19,864 bases of DNA from [Clostridium] leptum DSM 753 (GTDB lineage: Bacteria; Bacillota; Clostridia; Oscillospirales; Acutalibacteraceae), in NCBI GenBank assembly GCA_000154345.1, contig DS480333.1, positions 1 to 19,864 on the forward strand, given 5' to 3'. Position 1 is the stretch's first letter, and each line of letters opens with the position of its first letter. The notes under the pieces were generated by a model. The model was not told the origin of the DNA and ran no database searches. It saw nothing but the letters and a program-made list of their open reading frames with translations. Below, in pieces: positions 1 through 7,300 of the stretch. The translations under genes were made by a program, and so were the position numbers.

Positions 1-204
1 GAAGCTGTAACGCTGATTCTATTGGCGCGGCGATACGAGCTGAGAGCCCGTTTGAGAAATCCGCCCTTTTTCATTCATTTTAGACGCTGTCAGGAATCCT
101 GATCCACCACGGTATCGAGATGAAAATCGGAGGAATGCCCTGAAAGTGTTTTATAAAAGCAGACTTTCCCCGTGTTGGAAAAGAGGAAGCGTACGATTTT
201 GCCC
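1..204. other. Window start, no gene supported
   Basis: No gene can be defended here. Frame 1 of the + strand is open from the window edge to a TGA at 100-102, so it could be the last 33 codons of an upstream gene, but it is arginine-rich and matches no family I know. On the - strand an ATG at 72-74 opens a frame that runs off the window edge, without a good ribosome site. The stretch 136-153 recurs at 7196-7213 (see repeat entry). Confidence 0.3.
136..153 (+). repeat. 18-nt intergenic repeat, copy 1
   Basis: TGCCCTGAAAGTGTTTTA matches 17 of 18 bases with 7196-7213 (TGCCCTGAAGGTGTTTTA). Both copies lie in geneless DNA on the same strand, and the similarity does not extend into either flank. 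It may be a fragment of a dispersed repeat, but two copies are too few to be sure. Confidence 0.35.
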
Positions 205-233
205 TTGACAAGTGCGGAGGATGAGGCTATACT
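205..233 (+). promoter_or_regulatory. Promoter of the thiamine operon
   Basis: TTGACA at 205-210 and TATACT at 228-233 are separated by exactly 17 bases. Transcription would begin near 240, about 28 bases before the first stem of the TPP riboswitch, so the riboswitch lies at the 5' end of the transcript. Confidence 0.85.
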
Positions 234-267
234 GATACCGTTGTAAAACTTATAATTGAATATTATG

Positions 268-359
268 TAGAATTCTAGGGGGACTCTTTATAGAGTTGAG
301 ATAGATTCATCTGACCCTTTGAACCTGATGGTTAAGACCAGCGTAGGGAAGCAATTCTA
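268..359 (+). promoter_or_regulatory. TPP riboswitch (THI element)
   Basis: Closing stem P1 is seven perfect pairs, TAGAATT at 268-274 with AATTCTA at 353-359. Between them lie the THI-box landmarks: a short hairpin GACTC/GAGTT (282-296), a TGAGA motif near 297-301, the run ACCCTTTGAACCTGAT at about 314-329, and the GCGTAGGGAAGC block at 341-352. These are the conserved core of TPP-sensing RNAs. With the terminator just downstream, thiamine pyrophosphate should reduce transcription of ykoFEDC and whatever follows in the same unit. Confidence 0.95.
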
Positions 360-383
360 ACACGATGAAATGATTTTGTGGCC

Positions 384-425
384 AAAAGAGTGCTTTTTCG
401 CGTAAAAAGCACTCTTTTTATTTTT
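384..425 (+). terminator. Riboswitch-controlled intrinsic terminator
   Basis: A 15-pair stem is formed by 384-398 (AAAAGAGTGCTTTTT) and 404-418, with loop CGCGT at 399-403 and a T-rich tail to 425. It sits 24 bases after the riboswitch and 35 bases before the ykoF start, the standard place for a ligand-dependent attenuator. I did not identify the antiterminator pairing. Confidence 0.9.
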
Positions 426-459
426 GTTAAGTCGCGCGAAAAGAAAGGAAGATGTAACA

Positions 460-1089
460 ATGCAACCAGAAGGATGCTGCTGTCAACGGGAGGATTTGCC
501 CTGGGCGGGCCGGGGCACCAAGCTGGATATTTCCGGATGCCGTTTTTCTCTTTATCCAATGGACAGCGATTTTGTGTCCATTATTTTAAACGCTTTGGAA
601 AAAACAGATACCTCCGGAGTGTGGAGTCAGTCCGACGCGCTTTCAACGGTTTACCGGGGAAAGCTGGCATATGTGGCGGACGCGGTGCGGGGGCTTTTTG
701 TCAATGCGTTTCGTCCGGGCGTCCATATGGCTCTGGAGGGCCAGTTTTCTAAGGGCTGCCCGGGAGACTGCGACGGGGACAGCCTGTTAACCCGGGAGGG
801 GCCGGTGCCGAACCTGCCTCTGGTTGGGGAGAAGCATTTCCCGGTGCAGGCGAAAATCGCTCTGTATCCTATGGGAATCCCGGATTATATTGATAAGATC
901 GCCGGCGTATGGCGTATGGCGGAGAAGGCAAGGCTGAATCCCGTCAGCATCCACTATGCGACACGGATTTCCGGCGATGTTCACGAGGTGTTCGACTACC
1001 TTGAGGCTGTGTGCCGGAAGATGGAGGCGGAGGTGCCTCATTACATACTGTGCTTTACCCTCTCGGTCAACAGTCCCACTCAGGAGTAA
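460..1089 (+). CDS. ykoF: YkoF-family thiamine/HMP-binding protein
   Basis: A 209-residue protein, first gene of the thiamine unit. The YkoF family binds thiamine or its hydroxymethylpyrimidine (HMP) part in a cytosolic duplicated ferredoxin-like fold, and its role in uptake is accessory. The duplication is visible: FSLYPMDSDFV near the N-terminus and IALYPMGIPDYI in the second half start two similar halves, the second ending in a hydrophobic strand (HYILCFTLSV). The N-terminus has an unusual CCC. The start at 460 is chosen because AAAGGAAG at 444-451 precedes it at 8 bases and an earlier in-frame start at 424 falls inside the terminator tail. Known gene order ykoFEDC follows exactly. Identification rests on sequence look and context, both strong. 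Confidence 0.88.
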   Translation: MQPEGCCCQREDLPWAGRGTKLDISGCRFSLYPMDSDFVSIILNALEKTDTSGVWSQSDALSTVYRGKLAYVADAVRGLFVNAFRPGVHMALEGQFSKGCPGDCDGDSLLTREGPVPNLPLVGEKHFPVQAKIALYPMGIPDYIDKIAGVWRMAEKARLNPVSIHYATRISGDVHEVFDYLEAVCRKMEAEVPHYILCFTLSVNSPTQE

Positions 1090-1319
1090 AAGGGAACTGA
1101 AAAAGCCGGCAGGACAGTAAAAAAAGCGGCGAGATGCGCAATGGAAAATAAAAAAGAGAAAAGGCAGGGAGCCGCTCCTGGATAAGATAAAGAAGGGGAA
1201 AGACTGGAAAAACAGATGTGCCCTCCGGCGGGCACGAAATTTGGAAAAGGCAAAAAAGAAGCGGGCTATAGCAGACGCGTTTCTGAAAACCCGGAAAAAT
1301 TTGAAAGGAAGAACAGAAA
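1090..1319 (+). other. Purine-rich spacer between ykoF and ykoE
   Basis: This 230-base gap inside an otherwise tight operon is about 74% purine on the + strand by hand count (about 61 pyrimidines). It holds one clear hairpin, GTGCCC at 1218-1223 with GGGCAC at 1230-1235, without a T-run. A 14-codon ORF at 1141-1185 lacks a ribosome site and is not called. I see no promoter in it. Confidence 0.5.
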
Positions 1320-1913
1320 ATGAATGAGAAAAAAGAATATGGCTGGAAGCTGAAGGAAATCATCCTGGTGGCTATGATTTGCATCGTGTTCGGCGTGGTT
1401 TATCTGGGAGGCGTTTATCTGGCGTCCTTCCTCAGCACCCTGCTGACTCCCGTGGGACTGGCCCCTTTGGCAAATGAAATCGTGTTTGGCGTTTGGTTTA
1501 TGGCGGCGATTCTGGCGGCCTATATTCTTCAAAAGCCTGGTGTATGCATCGTTGCCGAGGTGCTGGCGGCCTTGATCGAGGTCCTGCTGGGAAATATGTA
1601 CGGCCCTATGGTCATCGTCGCTGGGATCGTCCAGGGCGCCGGCGGGGAGATTGTCTTTGCTTTGGGACGCTATCGCAAGTTCAATACAAAAATGCTTTAC
1701 TTGGCCGCCGCGGGCTGCTGCGTCACCAGCTTTTTGTGGAGCTTCGTCCGCTCCGGCTACGGCCAGCTGGCGGTTCCTCTGCTGATCATCATGTTCCTGA
1801 TCCGCCTGGTCAGCACCCTGATCTTCTCAGGGCTGATCACCAAGGCCATCGGCGATGGGCTGGCGAAAACCGGACTGCTGAAGGGCTACGCCCTGGGACG
1901 GGCCCATGGCTGA
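1320..1913 (+). CDS. ykoE: ECF transporter S component YkoE (thiamine/HMP)
   Basis: A 197-residue integral membrane protein, the substrate-binding S component of an energy-coupling-factor importer. Hydrophobic segments lie roughly at residues 13-40, 50-68, 74-105, 121-140 and 148-175, consistent with the five to six helices of the family. The start follows AAAGGAAG at 1304-1311, the same ribosome site as ykoF. It overlaps the ATPase gene by eight bases. The TPP riboswitch and neighbouring ykoF support HMP or thiamine as the substrate; the exact ligand is not shown by the sequence. Confidence 0.88.
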   Translation: MNEKKEYGWKLKEIILVAMICIVFGVVYLGGVYLASFLSTLLTPVGLAPLANEIVFGVWFMAAILAAYILQKPGVCIVAEVLAALIEVLLGNMYGPMVIVAGIVQGAGGEIVFALGRYRKFNTKMLYLAAAGCCVTSFLWSFVRSGYGQLAVPLLIIMFLIRLVSTLIFSGLITKAIGDGLAKTGLLKGYALGRAHG

Positions 1914-3450
1914 GCCAGTTTTATCCTGCAAAGGGCTTACCTTCCGTTACCGTTCAGAGGATGCTCCCGTATTTTCCAACCTGTCGTTGACCGTGTCCCG
2001 GGGAGAAGCGGTTCTGCTGATGGGCCCATCCGGATGCGGGAAATCCACACTGGCCTATTGCCTGGCCGGGCTTTACCCGGAATACGGCGGTGAGCTGGAG
2101 GGGGAAATCCTGCTAAAGGGAAAGCCCCTCTCCCAATTTGGACCGGCAGCCAGGTCACAGGCGGTATCCATTTTGTTTCAAAACCCGGATAACCAGTTTT
2201 GTATGGATCGGGTAGACCATGAGATTCTGTTCGCACTGGAGAATATCAATTATTCCGGGGACCTGAGAGCCAGAACCCGGGAGCTTCTGACAATGGTGGG
2301 CTTGGAACAGGTGGAAACCGCGCCGATCTATACCCTGTCCGGCGGGACGAAGCAGAAACTGGCTTTGGCTACCGCTCTGGCAACCGGAGCCGACACCTTA
2401 ATTTTAGACGAACCCTTTGCCAATCTGGATCCTGGAGCCTGCGGAAAGCTTTCGGCCCTTTTGGAACAGCTGAACCGTCAGGGGATTACTCTGCTGATTG
2501 TGGATCACCGTCCCAATTGGTGGCGGGGGTTCTTGTCCCGGATAGTTCTGATGGAGCAGGAGGGAGATTTGGATCAGGGCTCGATTCCGCCCCAGAGACT
2601 GGACGAATACCGGGAGGAGTTTTCCCGTCTGGGACTGTTTTTAGACGATCAGTGGCTGGCCGGACACAGCCCGGCCCCGGTTCCTCAGCCGCCGGGACTG
2701 GCCGCCAAGGCGGAAGGGCTGATTTTGTATCATGGGAAAAAGCCATTTTTGAGGAATTTATCCTTCCAGCTGGAAAAAGGCAGCGTTACCGCCCTGATCG
2801 GCGGCAACGGAGCGGGCAAAACCACCTTGCTCACCGCTCTGGCGGGCGCGGGACGCTGGAAAGGAAATCTGTGGGTTCAGGGAAAGGTGGGATTGGTTTT
2901 CCAGAATCCCCGGTTTCAGTTTTTGACGCTGACTGTGGAAAACGAGGTGCTGGTTACCTTGCGGGCGGCGGAGCCTCAAGGAGAGCCGGAGGCTCTGAAG
3001 GAAAAGGCCGCCGCGCTGCTGGAGGAGTTCGGCCTGCTGCCTTGGAAGAAAAACTCACCTTATGAGCTGAGCCAGGGACAGCAGAGACGGCTGGCTTTAC
3101 TGTCGATGCTGGCGGGGGACCGGCCCCTCTTGCTGCTGGACGAGCCTACCTACGCTCAGGATGAGCGGTCCACCAGCTTTATTTTGAGCCTGCTGGAGCG
3201 GCGGGTGAGCCAGGGGCTTACCGTATTGATGGCTACCCATGACCTGGCCCTGGCCAAGGCCTGCGCGAACCAGATCCTGCTGCTGGAAAACGGTTCCCTT
3301 ACGCCGGTGGAACCTCAGGTGCTGAGCGCCCGCTGGCCGGAAGGAACGGCGGACAGGAGCCAGAAGGAAAACGTGACGAGCGCAAGAAAGGATCCCACAG
3401 AAAGGCCCGCGAAAAGGAAGATAAGGAGGGACGAAAAATGCGAAGGCTAA
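1906..3450 (+). CDS. ykoD: ECF transporter double ATPase YkoD
   Basis: A 514-residue fusion of two ABC ATPase domains, powering the ECF importer from the cytosolic side. Domain 1: Walker A GPSGCGKST at residues 40-48, signature LSGG near 144-147, Walker B LILDEP near 167-172. Domain 2: Walker A GGNGAGKTT near 299-307, signature variant LSQGQ near 388, Walker B LLLLDEP near 409. B. subtilis YkoD is also a tandem ATPase. The last 40 or so residues after domain 2 are highly charged (many K, R, E) and look like a linker without known fold. It overlaps ykoE at its start and ykoC at its end, so the genes are translationally coupled. Confidence 0.92.
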   Translation: MAEPVLSCKGLTFRYRSEDAPVFSNLSLTVSRGEAVLLMGPSGCGKSTLAYCLAGLYPEYGGELEGEILLKGKPLSQFGPAARSQAVSILFQNPDNQFCMDRVDHEILFALENINYSGDLRARTRELLTMVGLEQVETAPIYTLSGGTKQKLALATALATGADTLILDEPFANLDPGACGKLSALLEQLNRQGITLLIVDHRPNWWRGFLSRIVLMEQEGDLDQGSIPPQRLDEYREEFSRLGLFLDDQWLAGHSPAPVPQPPGLAAKAEGLILYHGKKPFLRNLSFQLEKGSVTALIGGNGAGKTTLLTALAGAGRWKGNLWVQGKVGLVFQNPRFQFLTLTVENEVLVTLRAAEPQGEPEALKEKAAALLEEFGLLPWKKNSPYELSQGQQRRLALLSMLAGDRPLLLLDEPTYAQDERSTSFILSLLERRVSQGLTVLMATHDLALAKACANQILLLENGSLTPVEPQVLSARWPEGTADRSQKENVTSARKDPTERPAKRKIRRDEKCEG

Positions 3451-4151
3451 ACCCTGGGTATAAGCTGCTGTCGCTGATAATCGCTTCCTTGCTGCTGTCG
3501 GTGACCTTTCATACCAGGCTGAACCTGCTGGTATGCGGGACGTCCCTCTTGGCCGCCTATCTCACCCCGGGGGTTAACCGAAAACGGCTGTCCCTGACCC
3601 TGATTCCCTTTGTACTAACGGCGGCGGGCCTCTTTACCGCCGGCTTGTTTTTCTCCAGCGGCGGCCAGGAGGGAGTGGAGGTCAGCGCTCTGGGACAGCG
3701 AACCCTATATGCCACCAACTGGGTCACCGCAGCTCAGCTTTCCTCCCGGGTTTTGGCCTACGGCGGTTTGGGGCTTCTGTTCGCGTTTACCACCAATTCT
3801 ATGGATTTGGTCATGAGCCTGATGCAGCAATTCCGTCTGCCGCCGAAATTTGCCTACGGTATTTTGGCGGCCTATCACTTCTTCCCTGTTGTCCGGGAAG
3901 AATATAGAATCGTGGGAGCGGCTCTCCGAGTGCGGGGCGTGAAGGCGGGGCCTTTTTCCACCAGGCGCCTGTTTCCAATGCTGGCCCATGCTCTGGAACG
4001 GTCCGAGAGTCTGGCGATGGCTATGGAATCCCGGGGCTTTGAGAGCAGGCAGCCTCGGGCGGTGGCTTTCCGGGTTCCCCTGCGGGCAGTGGATTTTCTT
4101 TTTTTGATCGGCCTAAACAGCGCGCTGGCGGCGGCTTTGTTTTTCCTGTGA
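3438..4151 (+). CDS. ykoC: ECF transporter T component YkoC
   Basis: A 237-residue membrane protein of the EcfT family, which couples the ATPases to the S component. Four to five hydrophobic segments are seen (residues about 9-40, 50-72, 108-122, 215-235). The two short coupling-helix motifs with the X-R-G pattern are visible as LRVRGVK and MESRGFE in the cytosolic C-terminal half. It starts 13 bases inside the ykoD end, preceded by AAGGAGGG within the ykoD reading frame. Confidence 0.9.
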   Translation: MRRLNPGYKLLSLIIASLLLSVTFHTRLNLLVCGTSLLAAYLTPGVNRKRLSLTLIPFVLTAAGLFTAGLFFSSGGQEGVEVSALGQRTLYATNWVTAAQLSSRVLAYGGLGLLFAFTTNSMDLVMSLMQQFRLPPKFAYGILAAYHFFPVVREEYRIVGAALRVRGVKAGPFSTRRLFPMLAHALERSESLAMAMESRGFESRQPRAVAFRVPLRAVDFLFLIGLNSALAAALFFL

Positions 4152-4187
4152 TGCGGGGATAAGCTGATGGTCGAATCACAAACGCAT

Positions 4188-4219
4188 GCAGACGCGGCAG
4201 ACCTGTGGAAAGCGTCTGC
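4188..4219 (+). promoter_or_regulatory. Intercistronic hairpin between ykoC and the radical SAM gene
   Basis: GCAGACGC at 4188-4195 pairs perfectly with GCGTCTGC at 4212-4219 around a 16-base loop, followed three bases later by CTTTTAT. It could stabilise the upstream mRNA, act as a leaky terminator, or both. It lies 27 bases before the start codon at 4247. Confidence 0.5.
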
Positions 4220-4246
4220 GGACTTTTATATGGGAGGCGCGGAGAT

Positions 4247-5494
4247 ATGATACAGACCAAACGTGAGGAATGGGAACAGGCTTGCTCAGATTATCCGGAA
4301 CTGTCGCCCTTCACCTTGCTGAAACTGAGCATGGTTCGGTACGGGGCGGTGCTGAGTCCCAATGCCCTGTCCCGGCTTCAGGATCCTTTTTATTCCTTTG
4401 GCAAGGCGGAGCCCTTTGGCATCAGCTTTGAAGGGCGGACGCCGGAGCTTTCGATGCCCGGGCCAATTTTGCTGCGGGATGGTTCCTTTGTATACATTAA
4501 TTACGGGGAAAGGTTTGAAGATCCCTATGACATCGAGTATCATCAGGAGCGGGGCGTTTTCCTGCTGAAGGAAAACGGAGAAACCCTAGAGGAAGTGGAT
4601 TTTGTGCCCCGCCCCGCGTTTTTTGGGAAAAAGACCAGCCGGGGAACCCCCATGGAGGCGTTAGCCGACGTGCGGGCGCAGAAGCTGATCCTTACCGCCT
4701 ATCAGCGATGCCGCTTTTGGGAGGGCGGGGATCAGTGCCATTTCTGCGCGTTTTTCACCGGCGGCCACAGCGCAGGGGCGGTGAATTGCCAGGACATTTA
4801 TGAAACCGTCCGGGAGGCGGTCCGGGAGCCGGGAAGATTTTCGGAAATTTATCTTTCCGGCGGCAGTGATTTTGGAGGAGACCCGCCCTTTGAGACAGAG
4901 GTGGAGCGGTATATCCAGGTTCTCCAGGCTATCGGCCGTAATTTTTCCGGCCGTTTTCCCAGCCAGCTCATGGCGCCTGCGTATCCGAAAAAGCAGCTAA
5001 AGCGCATTTATGACCAAACGGGGGTTACCAGCTATTGCCCTAATATTGAGGTATGGGATGAGAACATCTTCCGCCATTTATGCCCGGGCAAGGAAAAATG
5101 GATCGGCCATAAGGAGTGGGTGCGGCGCACGCTGGACGCGGTAGAAATCTTCGGAAGGGGCCAGGTGTGCACCCAGGTGATCGGCGGTGTGGAGCTTGCA
5201 AAGCCCTACGGCTTTTCCTCCTTGGAGGAGGCGCTGGAATCCAATTTCCAGGCCTGTGACTTTTTCGCCCGCCACGGAGTCAGCTATTTGAGTGTGATCT
5301 GGCATCCCCATAAGGCCTCGCGGCTGGGCTTCCAGCCGGTGCCGCCGCTGGAATATTACATTCGGCTGGCGAAGGGACTTCACGAGATCCGCCGGTCCTA
5401 TGGACTGGTTTCTACAAACGACGATTATAAGCGCTGCGGGAACCATCCTGACAGCGACTTGGAAAGGTTGGACTGCCATGCTGCGACTGCCTGA
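4247..5494 (+). CDS. Radical SAM protein of unknown reaction, thiamine operon
   Basis: A 415-residue protein. The 4Fe-4S binding motif is CX8CX2C: C155, C164 and C167, in CRFWEGGDQCHFC. A glycine-rich stretch follows (YLSGGSDFGGDPP), as expected for SAM contact, and later blocks such as NIEVWDENIFRHLCPGKEKW resemble the BioB-like group that includes the MSMEG_0568-type radical SAM proteins; that kinship is my judgement from motif look. The roughly 150-residue N-terminal part has no family I recognise. The start at 4247 is chosen because GGGAGG at 4232-4237 sits nine bases upstream; an earlier ATG at 4205 would start inside the hairpin. It follows ykoC by 95 bases on the same strand and no promoter is visible between them, so TPP control is likely. 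Substrate unknown. Confidence 0.85.
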   Translation: MIQTKREEWEQACSDYPELSPFTLLKLSMVRYGAVLSPNALSRLQDPFYSFGKAEPFGISFEGRTPELSMPGPILLRDGSFVYINYGERFEDPYDIEYHQERGVFLLKENGETLEEVDFVPRPAFFGKKTSRGTPMEALADVRAQKLILTAYQRCRFWEGGDQCHFCAFFTGGHSAGAVNCQDIYETVREAVREPGRFSEIYLSGGSDFGGDPPFETEVERYIQVLQAIGRNFSGRFPSQLMAPAYPKKQLKRIYDQTGVTSYCPNIEVWDENIFRHLCPGKEKWIGHKEWVRRTLDAVEIFGRGQVCTQVIGGVELAKPYGFSSLEEALESNFQACDFFARHGVSYLSVIWHPHKASRLGFQPVPPLEYYIRLAKGLHEIRRSYGLVSTNDDYKRCGNHPDSDLERLDCHAATA

Positions 5495-5984
5495 AAAAAC
5501 GCCTCTTCCGCAAACAGTTTCCCGGCTTTTGGAGGATAAGAACTCCAAAAGGCTGATCCAGGTGCCGGGAGAAAAGCCGGGAGAAATGCATGCCTTTCTT
5601 TGCCAAAGCCTCACCAGCCTGGATGGCAGTACGCTTCTTTTGTCCCTGGACCGGGAGCGTACTCCCTTGGGCCGGGGGCTGGTTCGGAGCCTGTGGTTCG
5701 ACCGCCCGGCTGCCGTCTGGCTCAGCCAAGACGGTAAGACCTGGAAAACGGAGGCCTGGGCCTACCGATGCCATATCGTCGGCCCGGCTTTTACGGCGAT
5801 GCGTTCCCTGGCTCGGGAGAAAAATCCTGAGAATGAAATCGCCTGCGCCTGGCAGCTGGCGGCGGAAGGCTGGACAAAGACAGAGGAAATCCTTCCGGTT
5901 CCAGAGAAGATTCCCGGCGGACCTTTAGAACTGCACTTAGACCATCCCTGGCTTCATGAAGGAAACGGAAGCGTTCTCCGATAG
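5478..5984 (+). CDS. Small protein, possibly FMN split-barrel (PNPOx-like)
   Basis: A 168-residue soluble protein that overlaps the end of the radical SAM gene by 17 bases, so the two are coupled. The start at 5478 has GGAAAGG at 5461-5467 upstream. The middle (about residues 68-120) has the strand pattern LWFDRPAAVWLSQDGKTW followed by RCHIVGPAF, which reminds me of the pyridoxamine-phosphate-oxidase-like FMN split barrel; this is a weak resemblance without a diagnostic residue. The rest is not recognised. If it is a split barrel it could use flavin, haem or F420-like cofactors or none. What is certain is a real, coupled ORF closing the operon just before a terminator. Confidence 0.6.
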   Translation: MLRLPEKTPLPQTVSRLLEDKNSKRLIQVPGEKPGEMHAFLCQSLTSLDGSTLLLSLDRERTPLGRGLVRSLWFDRPAAVWLSQDGKTWKTEAWAYRCHIVGPAFTAMRSLAREKNPENEIACAWQLAAEGWTKTEEILPVPEKIPGGPLELHLDHPWLHEGNGSVLR

Positions 5985-6004
5985 GAAAATAAGGAAAAAG
6001 CAAA

Positions 6005-6055
6005 GCTCTATTCCACCGCTCAAATTACGGTATGGAATAGAGCGATTCCATTTTT
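6005..6055 (+). terminator. Terminator closing the thiamine unit
   Basis: GCTCTATTCCA at 6005-6015 pairs with TGGAATAGAGC at 6033-6043, with an inner CCG/CGG pair, then a T-run at 6051-6055 after a seven-base spacer. It lies 20 bases after the stop of the last gene. The gap before the T-run makes it less than ideal. Confidence 0.65.
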
Positions 6056-6080
6056 AAAAGGCTTATGGGCTGATTCTGTT

Positions 6081-6109
6081 TTGTGTTTTGCCCGGGTTTA
6101 TACTATAAT
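6081..6109 (+). promoter_or_regulatory. Possible promoter of the kinase gene
   Basis: TATAAT at 6104-6109 is perfect; 17 bases upstream is TTGTGT (6081-6086), matching only the TTG of the -35. An overlapping TATACT lies at 6099-6104. It gives a purine-rich leader of about 150 bases. Confidence 0.5.
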
Positions 6110-6266
6110 TATAAAATAGATAGAAACGGCAAGGGTTTGGAACCGGCCAAGGAAATGGGAATGAAGAAAACTGCGGAACGGCAGAAAAATATAGAATAAG
6201 GTAGAAAAGGCTTCTTAGCTGAAAGGCCTTCCAGAAGCGGGCCCGAAATGGAAAGGGAGGAGTTTG

Positions 6267-7013
6267 TTGAAAACTTGGAAAGAATTTTCGTTTGTTGTCA
6301 ATGGCTTCCCGGTACAAGCCAGGTACACCGAAGAAAATATTAAAGAAATCTTCGTGCCCATGGTTCGAAGGCTTGACCGGATGCAGAGAGAAAAAGGAGA
6401 ACGGCTGGTCGTTTTTCTGGCGGCGCCTCCCGCGACGGGAAAATCCACCCTGGCGGCGTTTCTAGCCGGGCTTTCGCAAAAGTTTTCCTGTATGCCGGTT
6501 CAAGCGGTGGGGCTGGATGGCTTTCACTATCATCAGGATTATATTTTGACCCATTCAGTGACTTTTCAGGATGGCCAAACGCTGCCCATGAAGCAGCTGA
6601 AGGGCAGCCCGGAGACTTATGACGTAGTCCATTTTCAAGAAAAGCTGGAGGCTCTTCGCCATAGCGATCCCCTATGGCCTGTTTACGACCGCCGCTTTCA
6701 CGATGTGATAGAGGATCAGCTTCCGGTGACTGCTCCGATTGTTCTCATTGAAGGCAATTGGCTTTTGTTTCAGGAGGGACTATGGCGTAAGCTTGCCGGA
6801 CAGGCGGACTATACCATATTCATCAAAGCGGAGGAGCGGGCGTTAAAGGAACGGCTGCTTCAGCGGAAAATGACGGGAGGCTCAACTCGGGAAGAAGCGG
6901 AGGCGTTTTATCAAACCGGGGATGGCGTCAATGTGCGCCGAACTCTGCAAGGCAGCGGCCCGGCAGATTTTTCTATGTGCATGGAGGCCGACGGAAGCTT
7001 TTCCCTTTGCTGA
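6267..7013 (+). CDS. P-loop nucleoside/sugar kinase-like protein (YggC/FrcK group)
   Basis: A 248-residue kinase of the uridine kinase/pantothenate kinase superfamily. Walker A is APPATGKST near residues 53-61; it is followed by the family's LDGFHYHQDY, KGSPETYDV, VYDRRFHD and IVLIEGNWLL motifs, in the order found in E. coli YggC and in the FrcK-like proteins of sugar operons. The substrate of this group is poorly known. Two consecutive TTG codons (6264 and 6267) can start it; 6267 is preferred because GGGAGG at 6255-6260 is then six bases away. It stands alone between a terminator and the convergent GH42 gene. A role as vitamin kinase is conceivable from its neighbours but not supported by its sequence. 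Confidence 0.8.
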   Translation: MKTWKEFSFVVNGFPVQARYTEENIKEIFVPMVRRLDRMQREKGERLVVFLAAPPATGKSTLAAFLAGLSQKFSCMPVQAVGLDGFHYHQDYILTHSVTFQDGQTLPMKQLKGSPETYDVVHFQEKLEALRHSDPLWPVYDRRFHDVIEDQLPVTAPIVLIEGNWLLFQEGLWRKLAGQADYTIFIKAEERALKERLLQRKMTGGSTREEAEAFYQTGDGVNVRRTLQGSGPADFSMCMEADGSFSLC

Positions 7014-7195
7014 AGCTTCAGAACCGGATTTTTTCTGGAATTAGCGTAATATTTCTGCTTTTTAGGAGCTGCCGAGCCATATGCAGCCAAGGCTCTTGAT
7101 ACTTTGAAGCGCTTTGGCGGAAGGGCTCTCCGGCGTCTAAGAAATTTCAGCCGAAGCCCGGTCCTTACGGCGCTGGCCCGGCGGCGAAGCGTTGT

Positions 7196-7213
7196 TGCCC
7201 TGAAGGTGTTTTA
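7196..7213 (+). repeat. 18-nt intergenic repeat, copy 2
   Basis: TGCCCTGAAGGTGTTTTA, one base different from 136-153. It lies in the 287-base gap 7014-7300, which otherwise holds a 12-bp palindrome CTGAAGCTTCAG at 7010-7021 over the kinase stop codon, a GAGCC/GGCTC stem at 7074-7095 and the terminator at 7231-7278, but no gene. Confidence 0.35.
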
Positions 7214-7230
7214 AGAATCGGCGGGCAATC

Positions 7231-7278
7231 AAGAACGCCCGAATCAAGGCTTTTCATGCCTTATGCGGGCGTTCTTTT
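7231..7278. terminator. Terminator between convergent genes
   Basis: AAGAACGCCCG (7231-7241) pairs perfectly with CGGGCGTTCTT (7266-7276), with an inner AAGGC/GCCTT stem (7246-7250 with 7258-7262). TTCTTTT follows on the + strand. On the - strand the hairpin is 24 bases after the GH42 stop but its T-run is poor, so two-way action is possible and not certain. Confidence 0.8.
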
Positions 7279-7300
7279 GGCAGAGTCCTGCTGCTTGCTT

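Noticed and set aside
1141..1185. 14-codon ORF in the ykoF-ykoE spacer
   Set aside because: No ribosome site upstream; lysine- and glutamate-rich as expected by chance in purine-rich DNA.
6155..6199. 14-codon ORF in the kinase leader, with AAGGAA upstream
   Set aside because: Too short to judge and no attenuator after it; lysine- and glutamate-rich composition follows from the purine bias.
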